Assembly (NCBI RefSeq): GCF_016862435.1
Contig: NZ_BOMY01000051.1
Span: 62,001 to 126,000 of the forward strand
Direction of reading: 5' to 3'
DNA length: 64,000 bases
Source of the DNA: Paractinoplanes tereljensis
Lineage (GTDB): Bacteria > Actinomycetota > Actinomycetes > Mycobacteriales > Micromonosporaceae
Shown here one piece after another: positions 25,632-34,582 of the stretch. Position 1 is the stretch's first letter. Every line of letters starts with the position of its first letter. Both the position numbers and the translations under genes were made by a program. The notes beneath the pieces were generated by a model that saw nothing but the letters and a program-made list of their open reading frames with translations, ran no database searches and was not told the DNA's origin.

Positions 25632-26597
25632 GTGTCCCTGTCCCTCCGGCGTTTCCTCGCCGCCGCCATCCTGTCCGCCGCCGCCCTCGTTGCCACCCCC
25701 ACCGCGGCCCACGCCGCGGCCGTCGAGGTCGACGGCGACATCTCGGTCCCCTGCTGGATCTACAACTACACGCAGGACGCCGACTGGTATTTCCCCGCCA
25801 CCGGCACCCCCAAGGCGCTGGTCTACCTGCAGCACGGCTTCTCCCGCTCCGGCGCCAACGTGGCCGATCTGGCCCGGAAATATTCGGCCGCCGGCTTCCT
25901 GGTCTTCGTGCCCACCCTGCCGTCGATCGATCTCTACGGCTGCACGGTCAACAACACCGGCAACAACACGGTGTTCCTGAACAGCGTCGCGGCCTGGATC
26001 GGCCAGTCCGGCACCTCGACGGGTGCCCTGGCCAAGAGCTACGCCGCGGCCGCGTCCAAGGCCGCCCGCAGCGGCAGCACACTGCCCACCAGCCTGGTGC
26101 TGGCCGGCCACTCGGCCGGCGGCGAGGCCGTCACCTACATCGCGAATGTGCTGCGCACGACCTACCCCACGGTCTTCGCCAACCTCAAATACCTGCAGCT
26201 ACTGGACCCGGTGAAGTCCCCGGCCGGCACCAACATGGCCGTCGGCCTGACCGGCCTCAAGACCACCACCTTGCCGATCCGAGCGATTTCGTCGCCGCCG
26301 TACCTGGCCAACAGCAGCGCAAGCGGCACGGTCGAACTGACAAACACCATAGAAAGCAACTTCCTGGGCGTACGCCTGACAAGCGGTTCCCACTGCGACG
26401 CCGAGGGCACCAGCACCAACGTCCTGTGCACGCTCACCGCCGGCACCTCGGATCCCGCCAACGTGGCGGTGCTGCAGACTCTCGCCGTCAACTGGACGAC
26501 CGACGCGGTAGCCGGCACGACCACCGCCACCTATTACCCCGGCGGCGCCTACTACCAGGGCCTGCTGACCGCCGGCACCATCGAGACCCTCAGCTAG
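25632..26597 (+). CDS. Secreted alpha/beta hydrolase
   Basis: GTG 25632 is chosen because TTGGAGG stands before it and the resulting N terminus is a signal peptide (SLRRFLAAAILSAAALVATP, cleavage near AHAAA). The mature domain has ALVYLQHGFSRSGAN (oxyanion region) and the nucleophile elbow AGHSAGGEA. A late His in SHCDAEG may complete the triad. Four cysteines (PCWIY, YGCTV, HCDAE, LCTLT) could form two disulfides. It may be an esterase or lipase; the substrate is unknown. A strong terminator follows. Confidence 0.82.
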   Translation: MSLSLRRFLAAAILSAAALVATPTAAHAAAVEVDGDISVPCWIYNYTQDADWYFPATGTPKALVYLQHGFSRSGANVADLARKYSAAGFLVFVPTLPSIDLYGCTVNNTGNNTVFLNSVAAWIGQSGTSTGALAKSYAAAASKAARSGSTLPTSLVLAGHSAGGEAVTYIANVLRTTYPTVFANLKYLQLLDPVKSPAGTNMAVGLTGLKTTTLPIRAISSPPYLANSSASGTVELTNTIESNFLGVRLTSGSHCDAEGTSTNVLCTLTAGTSDPANVAVLQTLAVNWTTDAVAGTTTATYYPGGAYYQGLLTAGTIETLS

Positions 26598-26609
26598 GGC
26601 CGGTTTCCC

Positions 26610-26645
26610 AGAAGCCGGCCCTCACCCACAAGGGGGCCGGCTTCT
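26610..26645. terminator. Strong hairpin terminator
   Basis: AGAAGCCGGCCC (26610-26621) and GGGCCGGCTTCT (26634-26645) give a perfect 12-bp stem with a 12-base loop, 13 bases after the hydrolase stop. No long T run follows, as is common in high-GC actinomycetes. Confidence 0.7.
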
Positions 26646-26667
26646 GACAACGCGCACAGCAAAACCC

Positions 26668-26795
26668 TCGGGTGGGTGTCCGGTTGCGCGAGCGTCGCGG
26701 CACGTGCCGGTGTTGCACGGTGGTCGCGCGGTGGCGGCGGTCGGGGGGAATTGCGGTTGTTCACGGCGTCGCCCGTACCGGCAAAGGGTCTTGAT
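26668..26795. repeat. Dispersed intergenic repeat, copy 1
   Basis: About 128 bases resemble 40256-40384. Shared blocks include GTTGCGGTTGT-type and CCGTACCGGC strings and GTGGCGGCGGTCGGG. Each copy lies at the 3' end of a reverse-strand gene. Copy 1 runs into the TetR gene, so the last ten or so residues of that protein (QDPLPVRATP) are encoded by the repeat. Confidence 0.55.
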
Positions 26796-27411
26796 TCTCG
26801 CGACCCTGATCCTGATCCCGGAAGAGCCGGCCGAGTTGATCGTTGAGGATGCGAAGCGCCGCGGCGCCGTTTCGCTGGCCGCCCAGCACGCTCGAGCCCA
26901 GGCCGTTGGTCAGGGCGAGCAACGCGGCGGCAGTCAGCGCCGGGTCGACGTCTTCGGCCACCTCGCCTGCCTCTTGAGCTGCGGCGATGTGTTTGGCAAG
27001 CAGCGATTCCAGTTTGTCGGGGTAAGCGGCGCCGTGCCGCTCGGCCATCTCCGGCTCGCTGAACACCAGGGTGTAGAAGCCGGTGTAGGCCCGGGTCAGC
27101 CGCACGCTCTCCTCGTCGGTGGGCACGACGGCCGTGAGCGTGCCGTAGACGACGGTGCGTGAGGTGACCGGGCCGAGCGCCCGGATGCTTGCGGACACGC
27201 GTGCGGTGAGCTGCTCGGCGAGGTAGGCGAGTGCGGCCAGCAGCAGTTGTTCCTTGGTGTGGAAGTAGTACTGCACGAGCCGGAGCGAGACGCCGGCCTC
27301 GGCGGCCACCTCCCGCATGGTCGCGGACTGCAGGCCGCGCGTGCTCGCGATCCGCAGCAGGGCTTCGCCGATCTGCCGCCGTCGCTGCTCATGGTCCACC
27401 CGTTTCGGCAC
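26761..27411 (-). CDS. TetR-family repressor
   Basis: With start GTG 27411 the protein has 216 residues. The N-terminal helix-turn-helix is clear: RRRQIGEALLRIASTRGLQS, ATMREVAAEAGVSLRLVQYY and FHTKEQLLLAAL. The C-terminal ligand domain is not specific. It is divergent from the alpha/beta hydrolase at 27461, and the perfect palindrome TGATACGCTCGTATCA between them is the likely operator. The extreme C terminus is formed by a dispersed repeat. Confidence 0.87.
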   Translation of the reverse strand: MPKRVDHEQRRRQIGEALLRIASTRGLQSATMREVAAEAGVSLRLVQYYFHTKEQLLLAALAYLAEQLTARVSASIRALGPVTSRTVVYGTLTAVVPTDEESVRLTRAYTGFYTLVFSEPEMAERHGAAYPDKLESLLAKHIAAAQEAGEVAEDVDPALTAAALLALTNGLGSSVLGGQRNGAAALRILNDQLGRLFRDQDQGRENQDPLPVRATP

Positions 27412-27418
27412 CGCTTGA

Positions 27419-27434
27419 TGATACGCTCGTATCA
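27419..27434. promoter_or_regulatory. TetR operator
   Basis: TGATACG-CT-CGTATCA is a perfect 16-bp palindrome, eight bases before the TetR GTG and 27 before the hydrolase ATG, with TATAAG (27436-27441) beside it as a possible -10 element. Autoregulation and control of the hydrolase gene are expected. Confidence 0.7.
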
Positions 27435-27460
27435 CTATAAGGCGTTGGACGGAGGCCACG

Positions 27461-28339
27461 ATGCCAGTCGGCGAGTTTCGGAATGCCCAGGCCCGTGCTC
27501 GTTTTTTCACCGTCTACGACGACGCGGTCGCCCGGCTCTGGCCGTCCGCGTCGGTCGACTCCGATGTGGTCACGAGCTTCGGCACGACTCGCGTCCACCG
27601 GCTCGGTGCAGGCGACGAGACTCCGTTCGTGCTGCTGCCGGGCTCGGGCGGGCCGTCGCTGATGTGGCACGCCTACGTCGCCCGGCTTGCCGCAGCTCGC
27701 CCGGTGATCGCGATCGATCCCGTCGGTGAGCCCGGCCCGTCTGTCCAGACCCGCGCCATCGACAGCGGCGACGAATGGTCCGCATGGCTGGACGAGGTTC
27801 TCGCCGGGCTGGGCGTCGACCGTGCCCACCTGGTCGGAACCTCGTACGGCGGATGGGTCGCCCTGCGTCACGCCCTGCGATCACCACATGCCGTCGCGAG
27901 TCTCGCGCTGCTCGACCCGGGCGGCTTCGGGAAAGTCAGCCGGAAGTTCCTGATCTGGATAATCGCGTGTGGGCTGGCCGGGTTCGCGCCCCGGGCGATC
28001 CGGCATGCACTGGCCCGGCCACTGCGCAACGTGGCGCTGCGCGACGACGACGCCATGCCGCTGGTCAAGGCCACCTTCGGCTTCCGTCGCCGGCACATCA
28101 TGCCGACCCCGCTCACCGACGACGAGCTCGAACGGATCACGGCGCCCACGCTGGTGCTGGTCGGCGGCCACAGCCAGCTGTACGACGCACGCGAGGTCAC
28201 GGCCCGGATCAGCACCCGGATGCCGCACGCCGTCGCCGAGATCATCCCCGAAGCCAGCCATGACCTGGCCCTCTGGCGCCCCGACGAACTCGCCGCACGG
28301 ATCGTCACCTTCGCCGCCGACAGCCCGGCCCGCGCCTGA
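27461..28339 (+). CDS. Alpha/beta hydrolase
   Basis: A cytoplasmic hydrolase of 292 residues. FVLLPGSGGPSLMWHAYVAR carries the oxyanion HG-like turn, HLVGTSYGGWVAL the nucleophile Ser, and TLVLVGGHSQLYD with ASHDLALWRP the likely acid and His. Ribosome site GGAGG lies six bases before ATG 27461. The divergent TetR gene probably represses it until a ligand appears. Possible roles are an ester hydrolase or a dehalogenase-like enzyme; the specific reaction is unknown. Confidence 0.85.
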   Translation: MPVGEFRNAQARARFFTVYDDAVARLWPSASVDSDVVTSFGTTRVHRLGAGDETPFVLLPGSGGPSLMWHAYVARLAAARPVIAIDPVGEPGPSVQTRAIDSGDEWSAWLDEVLAGLGVDRAHLVGTSYGGWVALRHALRSPHAVASLALLDPGGFGKVSRKFLIWIIACGLAGFAPRAIRHALARPLRNVALRDDDAMPLVKATFGFRRRHIMPTPLTDDELERITAPTLVLVGGHSQLYDAREVTARISTRMPHAVAEIIPEASHDLALWRPDELAARIVTFAADSPARA

Positions 28340-28351
28340 CATCGGGTGCGG

Positions 28352-28835
28352 TCAGGAGGACGCCCGGGCCGTGCGCGCGGCGCGGGCGCTCCAGCGGCCG
28401 TCGCGGAAGTCCACGTTGATCGGGTGCTGGAACGCGGCGGTGACGTTCTCACTGGTCAGCACATTGTGGACCGGGCCGGCTGCTACCACTCGGCCGTCGG
28501 CTATCAGCAGGGCGTGGGTCGTACCCTCCGGGAGCTCTTCCAAATGGTGGGTTACCAGCACCGACGCCAGGTCGGGGTGGGTGCGGTGCATCAGGTCTAC
28601 GGTGTCCAGCAGCTGCTCGCGGGCTGCCACGTCGAGGCCGGTGGTCGGCTCGTCCAGCAGCAGCAAACGCGGATCGGCTACCAGGGCTCGGGCGATCAGG
28701 GCCCGGCCGCGCTCGCCCTGGGACAGGGTCGGCCAGCGGTCCTCGGTGCGGGCCGAGAGGCCGAGCAGGTCGATCAGTTCCCGGGCCCGGGTTAGCTGGG
28801 CGGCGGACGGCTCCCAGCGGGACGGGGTCTCGACC
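28352..28835 (-). pseudogene. ABC transporter ATPase, 5' part missing
   Basis: The readable part starts near position 28835 with SRWEPSAAQLTRARELIDLL and continues with signature LSQGERGRALIARALV, Walker B RLLLLDEPTTGLD and H loop LVTHHLEEL. It ends in a normal C terminus and stop at 28352. Walker A, the Q loop and everything before them are absent: upstream the frame is open but reads the antisense of a TIR domain. The protein cannot bind ATP normally. The break coincides with the break of the TIR fragment on the other strand. Confidence 0.75.
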
Positions 28836-29113
28836 GTGCCGTCATCCAGTCCGCCGTGCTGACTGCCGGCGCGGCTGCCGTCTGCATCGGCCCGGGCGGG
28901 GTGGGCCGCTGGCAGGCCCTGGAGAACCGCACCTTCCTGGAGCAGTGCGTGAACCGCGGCGTACCGGTGATCCCGGTGTTGCTGCCCGGCGTCGACCGCG
29001 TACCGGAGGACCTGCCCTTCCTGCAGAACCTGCACCACGTCCTCTTCGCCACCCACATGACCGAAAAGGCCGCGCTGGATCAGCTGGTCTGGGGCATAAC
29101 CGGCCACCGTTGA
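28836..29113 (+). pseudogene. TIR-domain protein, 5' part missing
   Basis: The fragment reads AVLTAGAAAVCIGPGGVGRW, then QALENRTFLEQCVNRGVPVI and PVLLPGVDRVPEDLPFLQNL, the second half of a bacterial TIR domain, and ends at TGA 29111-29113. The first half, including the beta-A strand, and any start codon with a ribosome site are missing. It abuts a headless ABC ATPase on the opposite strand, so one deletion probably removed both 5' ends. It is unlikely to act as an NADase. Confidence 0.7.
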
Positions 29114-29127
29114 CGACAATGGTCGCC

Positions 29128-29292
29128 ATGGCAACCTGCAACCTGTGCCCGCCGGACCGCCGCGACGTCCCGGACGACCGAATGGCCGAGCACCTGCGCA
29201 CCGCACACCCCGAGGTCGACAAGGACGGCACCCACCGCTCGGACGACAGCACGATCATCCCGGACGCCGCGGACGCGTCGCGGCCGCGGTGA
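29128..29292 (+). CDS. Small C2H2-like zinc-finger protein
   Basis: A 54-residue protein, MATCNLCPPDRRDVPDDRMA followed by EHLRTAHPEV. C-x2-C-x13-H-x4-H resembles a single zinc finger. An ATG nine bases upstream (29119) is an alternative start. I recall similar tiny proteins in other actinobacteria without known function. It follows the TIR fragment by 14 bases and could have been its operon partner. Confidence 0.6.
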   Translation: MATCNLCPPDRRDVPDDRMAEHLRTAHPEVDKDGTHRSDDSTIIPDAADASRPR

Positions 29293-29547
29293 CCCGCGTC
29301 AGTGCGGGTGACGCCGCGGGCCGCCGAGGTTACCGTGCGGGTCTCGGGCGGGCCGGCGTCGCCGAGCGGGAGGGCAGCCGGGCCGGCCAGCAGTGCCGCC
29401 GCGACCAGCTGATTAATCATGGTCGATATCGAACCGGGGCCGGTCGACGACGGGCTGACGCCGCCGCCGACAGCACATGACAACGGCGAAACCACCGAAA
29501 AGCGGCTCAACCGGGAGGTAGCGTTACTTCGGGCGAGGGGGTGGCCG

Positions 29548-32061
29548 ATGGAGCAGCAGCTGCTGACCGACGTCGGCACCGGGCTGACCAGCGCCCAGGC
29601 CGAGTACCGGCGCCGGCACGGCGACGCCAACACCGCGGTCAAGGGCGGTTCGCGCAGTTACGCCGAGATTCTGCGGACCAACGTCTTCTCGTTCTTCAAC
29701 ATCATTCTGTTTGTGATCGGCGCGGCGCTGCTGGCCATGGGCCGGTACAGCGACGCGCTGATCAGCGTCGGGCTCGGCCTGATCAACGCGGTGATCAGCG
29801 CGGCCCAGGAGATCCGGGCCAAGCGCAAGCTGGACCGGTTGCAGCTGCTCGAACGCACCCAGGTCGTGGTGGTGCGCGACGGGCAGGAGTCCACGATCAA
29901 CCCGGACCAGGTGGTCCGCGGCGACGTGCTGAGAATCAAGCCCGGCGACCAGATCGTGGTGGACGGCCCGGTGCTCGGCGAGACCCGGATCGAGGCCGAC
30001 GAGTCACTGCTGACCGGCGAGTCCGACCCGGTGGTGAAGCAGCCCGGCGACGACCTGCGCTCGGGCAGCCTGTGCGTGGCCGGCACCGGCCACCAGCTGG
30101 CCCGCGACGTCGGCGCGCACAGCTACGCCGGCCGGCTGACCGCCGAGGCCCGCCGGGCCAGCACCGACAAGACGCCACTGCAGAAACGCATCGAGTTCCT
30201 GGTACGGCTGGTGATGGCACTGACCGCGCTGATGAGCGGCGCGATCCTGGGACAGGCCGCGATCGAGGGGTTCACCCTACTGCGGGTGGTGCAGACCACC
30301 GCCGTACTCTCCGGCCTGGTCCCCTATGGTTTGTTCTTCCTGATCGCCGTCGCCTACACGGCCGGCGCGGCCACCATCGCCCGCTCGGGCGCGCTGGTGC
30401 AGCAGGTCAACGCGGTCGAGTCGGTCAGCAACGTCGACGTGGTGTGTACCGACAAGACCGGCACGCTGACCACCGGCCAGCTCACGGTGGAGGAGATCCA
30501 GCCGCTGGGCGCGCACGACCGCGACGAGGTGGAGCTGCTGCTGGGTTCGCTCGCGCACAGCGCGGCCACCCCCAATCTGACGTCGCAGGCCCTGGCGGCC
30601 GCCCTGCCGGGCGCCGCCTGGCAGGTCCGCGACGAGATTCCCTTCGCGTCCTCCTTGCGCTGGTCCGGGCTGACCACCGAGGAGGGTACGTGGATCCTGG
30701 GCGCCCCCGACGCACTGGCCGCGAGCTTGTCCACGCCGCTGCCGACCGACGCGGTGGTGAAGCACGCCGAGCGCGGTCTACGCGTACTGCTGCTGGCCAG
30801 GCCGACCCACGACGGAGCCCCGCTGCGCGACGCGGCCGGACGCCCCACCCTGCCGGCGCTGGAGGCGGTCGGCATGGTGGCCCTGGCCGACGAGTTGCGC
30901 CCCGAGGTGAGCGAGACGATCGCCCGTTTCCGCCAGGACGGCGTGGACCTGAAGGTCCTGTCCGGCGACGACCCCCGCACGGTAGCGGCGATCGCGGCCC
31001 GGGCCGGCCTGGACGCCGGCGAGCCGGTGCCCGGCGCATCCCTGGACGACCTGGACGACGCCGCCCTGGACCGACTGGTAAGCCGAACCACGGTCTTCGG
31101 CCGGGTAGCCCCCGAACACAAGGAGCGGATCGTCCGCTCACTGCGCCGCCAGCACCACTACGTGGCCATGATCGGCGACGGCGTGAACGACGCCCGAGCC
31201 CTGAAGGGCGCCCAGGTAGGCGTGGCGATGCGCAGCGGCAGCGCGGTAACCCGAGACGTGGCCGACATAGTCCTGACCGACGACTCGTTCGCAGCGTTGC
31301 CACCGGCCCAGCGCGAGGGCCGCCGCATCATCAACGGCATCGGCCTGTCCCTGCACGTCTTCCTGGCCCGGGTAGCCACCCAGGGCCTGGTGATCCTCAC
31401 GGTCACGATGCTCGGGCTGGGCTTCCCCTACTCCCCCACCCAGGTAGGCCTGACGCTGTTCACGGTGGGCGTGCCCACCTTCTTCCTGACCATGTGGGCC
31501 AAGCCGATGCCCCCCGACGCCAAAATGTTCTCCGGCCTGGCCGGCTTCGTGATCCCCGCCGCGGTGATCACCGCAAGCTTCGGCACGGCCCTGTACGCCA
31601 CCCTGTACGAGGCGGTGACAATCGGCTTCGGCTCCGGCCGCACCCCAGCCGAGATCGTCAGAGAGTTCGAGCGCTACACCGGCCTGGCCTACAACGACAG
31701 CGACTTCACCGCGGCGGCCGCCACGATCGCCGCCCAGACAGGTTTGTCGAGCTTCTTCTGCCTGGCCAGCTTCCTGCTGATCCTGTTCCTGGCCCCACCG
31801 AACCGCCTGTTCGCAGCCTGGACCGAGCCGACGGACGACAAGCGCCCCGCCTACTTGGTAGCAGGCTTGATGGCAGCCTTCGGCGCAGTCCTGTTCGTGC
31901 CCACCCTGTACACCTACTTCGGCCTGACCGGCCCGTCGAAGCCGATGTTCGCCCTGGTAGTGCCACTGCTGGTGCTGTGGTTCGCAGTGCTGAGCCTGGC
32001 CTACCGCCTACGCCTGCTGGACCGAGTGCTGGGCCTGGACAACCTACGGTCAGACAACTAG
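29548..32061 (+). CDS. Cation-translocating P-type ATPase (CtpE-like)
   Basis: 837 residues in the order of a P-type ATPase: actuator domain with DESLLTGESDPVVK, phosphorylation site CTDKTGTLTTG (Asp302), hinge IGDGVNDARALKGAQVGVAM, and about ten membrane segments including six at the C terminus. No heavy-metal-binding N-terminal domain or CPx motif is present, so it is not a copper or zinc pump. The general layout is like CtpE and P2-type pumps, but the fourth membrane helix reads PYGL instead of PEGL, losing a cation-ligand glutamate. ATG 29548 has GAGGGGG upstream; the frame is open from ATG 29419 as an alternative. Confidence 0.88.
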   Translation: MEQQLLTDVGTGLTSAQAEYRRRHGDANTAVKGGSRSYAEILRTNVFSFFNIILFVIGAALLAMGRYSDALISVGLGLINAVISAAQEIRAKRKLDRLQLLERTQVVVVRDGQESTINPDQVVRGDVLRIKPGDQIVVDGPVLGETRIEADESLLTGESDPVVKQPGDDLRSGSLCVAGTGHQLARDVGAHSYAGRLTAEARRASTDKTPLQKRIEFLVRLVMALTALMSGAILGQAAIEGFTLLRVVQTTAVLSGLVPYGLFFLIAVAYTAGAATIARSGALVQQVNAVESVSNVDVVCTDKTGTLTTGQLTVEEIQPLGAHDRDEVELLLGSLAHSAATPNLTSQALAAALPGAAWQVRDEIPFASSLRWSGLTTEEGTWILGAPDALAASLSTPLPTDAVVKHAERGLRVLLLARPTHDGAPLRDAAGRPTLPALEAVGMVALADELRPEVSETIARFRQDGVDLKVLSGDDPRTVAAIAARAGLDAGEPVPGASLDDLDDAALDRLVSRTTVFGRVAPEHKERIVRSLRRQHHYVAMIGDGVNDARALKGAQVGVAMRSGSAVTRDVADIVLTDDSFAALPPAQREGRRIINGIGLSLHVFLARVATQGLVILTVTMLGLGFPYSPTQVGLTLFTVGVPTFFLTMWAKPMPPDAKMFSGLAGFVIPAAVITASFGTALYATLYEAVTIGFGSGRTPAEIVREFERYTGLAYNDSDFTAAAATIAAQTGLSSFFCLASFLLILFLAPPNRLFAAWTEPTDDKRPAYLVAGLMAAFGAVLFVPTLYTYFGLTGPSKPMFALVVPLLVLWFAVLSLAYRLRLLDRVLGLDNLRSDN

Positions 32062-32463
32062 TCCCACATACCGGCGCGCTGTCCCACAAATTGGCCAGCA
32101 GGCGTTCACAAAGCGCCCAAAACCGAGCTTTTCACCGCCCGCGCCAGAGAAATCGCCAGATCTTGAAGAGTTGCCGACCCCCGTTCCACGCAACTCAACA
32201 AGATCTCCAAACCGCCCCGAAGCACGCCCGCCTTTGGCTTGGCGATCCCCTCCCGGCGCCACGCCCGCCCAATCGCACCGGTGGTCGGTGTGCAAGCGGG
32301 GTTTGCTTGCGCGCCGGCCGCCGGTGTGATCGCTTCAAGTGCCGCCGCGAGGAGATCCCCAAGCCCCGCCCTAAAGCCCAGCCACCCGCAAAGGCCGAGC
32401 AAACCCGGAGGGATCTCCGAGCGCCCGGCCGGGGTCCGGGGCAGCGCCCCGAAAGCGGTAACC
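32062..32463. other. Convergent intergenic region with short hairpin
   Basis: About 400 bases between the convergent P-type ATPase and pectate-lyase-like genes. I see no convincing gene. CGGGGC-AGC-GCCCCG (32437-32451), preceded by CCGGCCGGGGTC, forms a small GC hairpin shortly after the reverse-strand gene and may terminate it. The rest is relatively AT-richer than the surroundings and without evident repeats. Confidence 0.45.
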
Positions 32464-33621
32464 CTAAATCTTCGCTCCTACAGCAGCCCCATTAGCAGGC
32501 ACAAGGAAGGACGAAGACGGAATAGACCCATCAGCATTCCGAGCCCCCGTGATCACCCCAGGATCGGTACTGACCAACGTCCAAGTACCGCCGATGTTCC
32601 AGGAATTACCGGAAGCCGTAGACGACCCCAAAGCCACCGCCGTCTTATTCCCAGAAGCCAAATTAGCAGTCAACTTAGAAGTAGACCCACCATCAACGTC
32701 AAACCCGGTCTTAGCATTCTGATAAGCAGTACTACGCGAGATCAAAATAGCCCCGGTATTCCCATTGTCGGTGAACCCGTGCGCCGCGTTGGAGAAGGAC
32801 ATGCTGTTGCTGACCACATGACCAGCAGCCGGCCCGGTCCCACTACTGCCGCCAAGCTTGAACCCGTTCCCATCCCCAGAGAAGTTCGGGATAGACCACC
32901 GGTTATACCCATTCCCATAAGAGATGCTCCCCTGGATGGTAACCGGAGAGGTGAAGGCCCAAGCATCAAACCCATCATCGATGTTGTTCCACAGCCGAGC
33001 CCCCCGCACGACATTCCCGGAACCACCGCCCTCCTTGATGCCGAGCCCATCCGCACTCTCCCCGTTCTTACGAGGATCCCGGTTGTTGTAGCTGTCGAGA
33101 TTGAGGATGAGGTTCCCCGCCGAGGCCCCCTGCAACTGAAACCCGGTCTCATAGTTGTCGTGCGTGACCAGCCGCTCAAACGTGTTGTTGTTGCAGGCGT
33201 TGCAGTACACCCCATACGGCCCGTGCACGATCTCCAGCCCGACAACCCGCCAGTAAGACGCCTCCATGTGGAGAGCCCCCCGCTGCGCCGCCGGAATGGT
33301 CGACCCGACCGCCCCCGGCGTGTAGGCCAGATCCTCAGCGTCGATAACGGGCCGCTCCGACTGATAGGCGGTGAGCGTGATCGGCGCCCCCGAGGTCCCG
33401 CTCTTGGCGAGAGTCACCGTCGACGAGAGCTTGTAGGTCCCACCCCGCAGCGCGATCGTGTCCCCCGCCGCGACCACCCCGACAGCCTTCTGGATGGTGG
33501 CGAAGGGCGCGGCAAGCGTGCCCGCGTTGCCGTCACTGCCGCCCGGCGCGACGTAGTAGGTAGAGACCGCAGCAACCGGCGCCGGCAGCGCGAGCATGGC
33601 CAGAACGAGCAGAACCTTCAC
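32464..33621 (-). CDS. Secreted right-handed beta-helix protein, pectate-lyase-like (PL9 type)
   Basis: The protein of 385 residues starts with a signal peptide (MKVLLVLAMLALPAPVAAVS). The mature N terminus TYYVAPGGSDGNAGTLAAPF then ATIQKAVGVVAAGDTIALRG is the DUF1565 opening of beta-helix polysaccharidases. Later coils, such as NNNTFERLVTHDNYETGFQL, DGLGIKEGGGSGNVVRGARL and NNIDDGFDAWAF, resemble the family 9 pectate lyase core, where Asp residues bind calcium. Synonymous sites are noticeably less GC-rich here than in neighbouring genes. Action on pectin or another polyuronate outside the cell is likely. Confidence 0.82.
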   Translation of the reverse strand: MKVLLVLAMLALPAPVAAVSTYYVAPGGSDGNAGTLAAPFATIQKAVGVVAAGDTIALRGGTYKLSSTVTLAKSGTSGAPITLTAYQSERPVIDAEDLAYTPGAVGSTIPAAQRGALHMEASYWRVVGLEIVHGPYGVYCNACNNNTFERLVTHDNYETGFQLQGASAGNLILNLDSYNNRDPRKNGESADGLGIKEGGGSGNVVRGARLWNNIDDGFDAWAFTSPVTIQGSISYGNGYNRWSIPNFSGDGNGFKLGGSSGTGPAAGHVVSNSMSFSNAAHGFTDNGNTGAILISRSTAYQNAKTGFDVDGGSTSKLTANLASGNKTAVALGSSTASGNSWNIGGTWTLVSTDPGVITGARNADGSIPSSSFLVPANGAAVGAKI

Positions 33622-33682
33622 CGAGAACCCCCTCCAGGAATGCGCTTTCCTCAGGGGAAACTACGTCGTCCATCGGCGACCG

Positions 33683-34582
33683 TCAATGCAGGGGGGCAAT
33701 CAGGTCAAAGTTGATCTGCGCACCGGCAAAGGCCCCCGCGGCAGCAGCCGACCCCACCTGAGCGGACAGATCGGTGACGTTCCCAGCCGCCCAGACCCCA
33801 GGCACCTCGGTACGCCCAGACGCATCAACCGGAATGTGCTCACCCATCCCCGAGGCATGCGGCACCACCTTGAGCCCAAGCCCATCGAGGAACCCGGCCC
33901 GCGCCACCATCCGGCTGGCGACCGCGACCACCCGGCGCGGCACCACCCGCCCGGAGACCAGCCGAATCCCCGAGATCGCATCATCGGTCACCTCAACTGC
34001 CGCCACCGGCCCGTCCACCACGGTGATGCCCCGGGAGGCGAAATCCGACGGAGGCGCCGGCTGCTCGTGCCGGAAGAAGATCAGATCGTCGGTGAGCTGC
34101 CGGAAGAGCAGAGCATGGTGAACCGAAGCAGGCCCGGTGGCGAGAACCCCGATCGGCTGGTCCCGAACCTCCCACCCGTGGCAGTACGGGCAGTGCACAA
34201 CATCCCGCCCCCACCGCTCCCGCAGCCCCGGCACCTCGGGCAGCTCATCAACCAGCCCAGAGGTCATGAGCAGCCGCAAAGCCCGCACCGACGACCCGTC
34301 CTCGAGCGAGACCACGAACCCGTCCCCGTCCCGCCGCGCACCCACCACCGACCCGGAGACGATCGAGCCCCCATACCCCCGCACCTCCGCCCGCCCCCGG
34401 TCCAACAGCTCGAGCGGCGGCATCCCTTCACGACCCAGCAGCCCATGCACACCGGAAGCCGGCGCGTTACGCGGCGATCCCGCGTCCACCACCAGCACCG
34501 AGCGCCGGGACCGGGCCAGCATCAGCGCCCCACTGAGCCCAGCCGCACCACCACCAACGACCACTACCTCGTATGCGTTCAT
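33683..34582 (-). CDS. Thioredoxin-reductase-like FAD oxidoreductase
   Basis: The 299-residue protein has the FAD motif VVVGGGAAGLSGALMLARS, the second motif AAGNVTDLSAQVGSAAAAGA and a redox-type CPYCHGWE motif at the place of the CxxC of thioredoxin reductases. The NADPH site is degenerate: PIGVLATGPASVHHALLF lacks a full GxGxxA. Such ferredoxin-like or GliT-like members often oxidise dithiols. ATG 34582 is used; an ATG three codons earlier is possible. No partner gene is adjacent. Confidence 0.85.
   Translation of the reverse strand: MNAYEVVVVGGGAAGLSGALMLARSRRSVLVVDAGSPRNAPASGVHGLLGREGMPPLELLDRGRAEVRGYGGSIVSGSVVGARRDGDGFVVSLEDGSSVRALRLLMTSGLVDELPEVPGLRERWGRDVVHCPYCHGWEVRDQPIGVLATGPASVHHALLFRQLTDDLIFFRHEQPAPPSDFASRGITVVDGPVAAVEVTDDAISGIRLVSGRVVPRRVVAVASRMVARAGFLDGLGLKVVPHASGMGEHIPVDASGRTEVPGVWAAGNVTDLSAQVGSAAAAGAFAGAQINFDLIAPLH

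Noticed and set aside
28836..29113. TIR-domain reading frame as an active anti-phage defence gene
   Set aside because: Only the second half of the domain is encoded and no start with a ribosome site is visible; the break matches a truncated neighbour, so it is a remnant.
32106..32402. Small reverse-strand ORF of about 98 codons in the convergent gap
   Set aside because: No ribosome site, no recognisable domain and atypical codon use; it also spans the terminator side of both neighbours.
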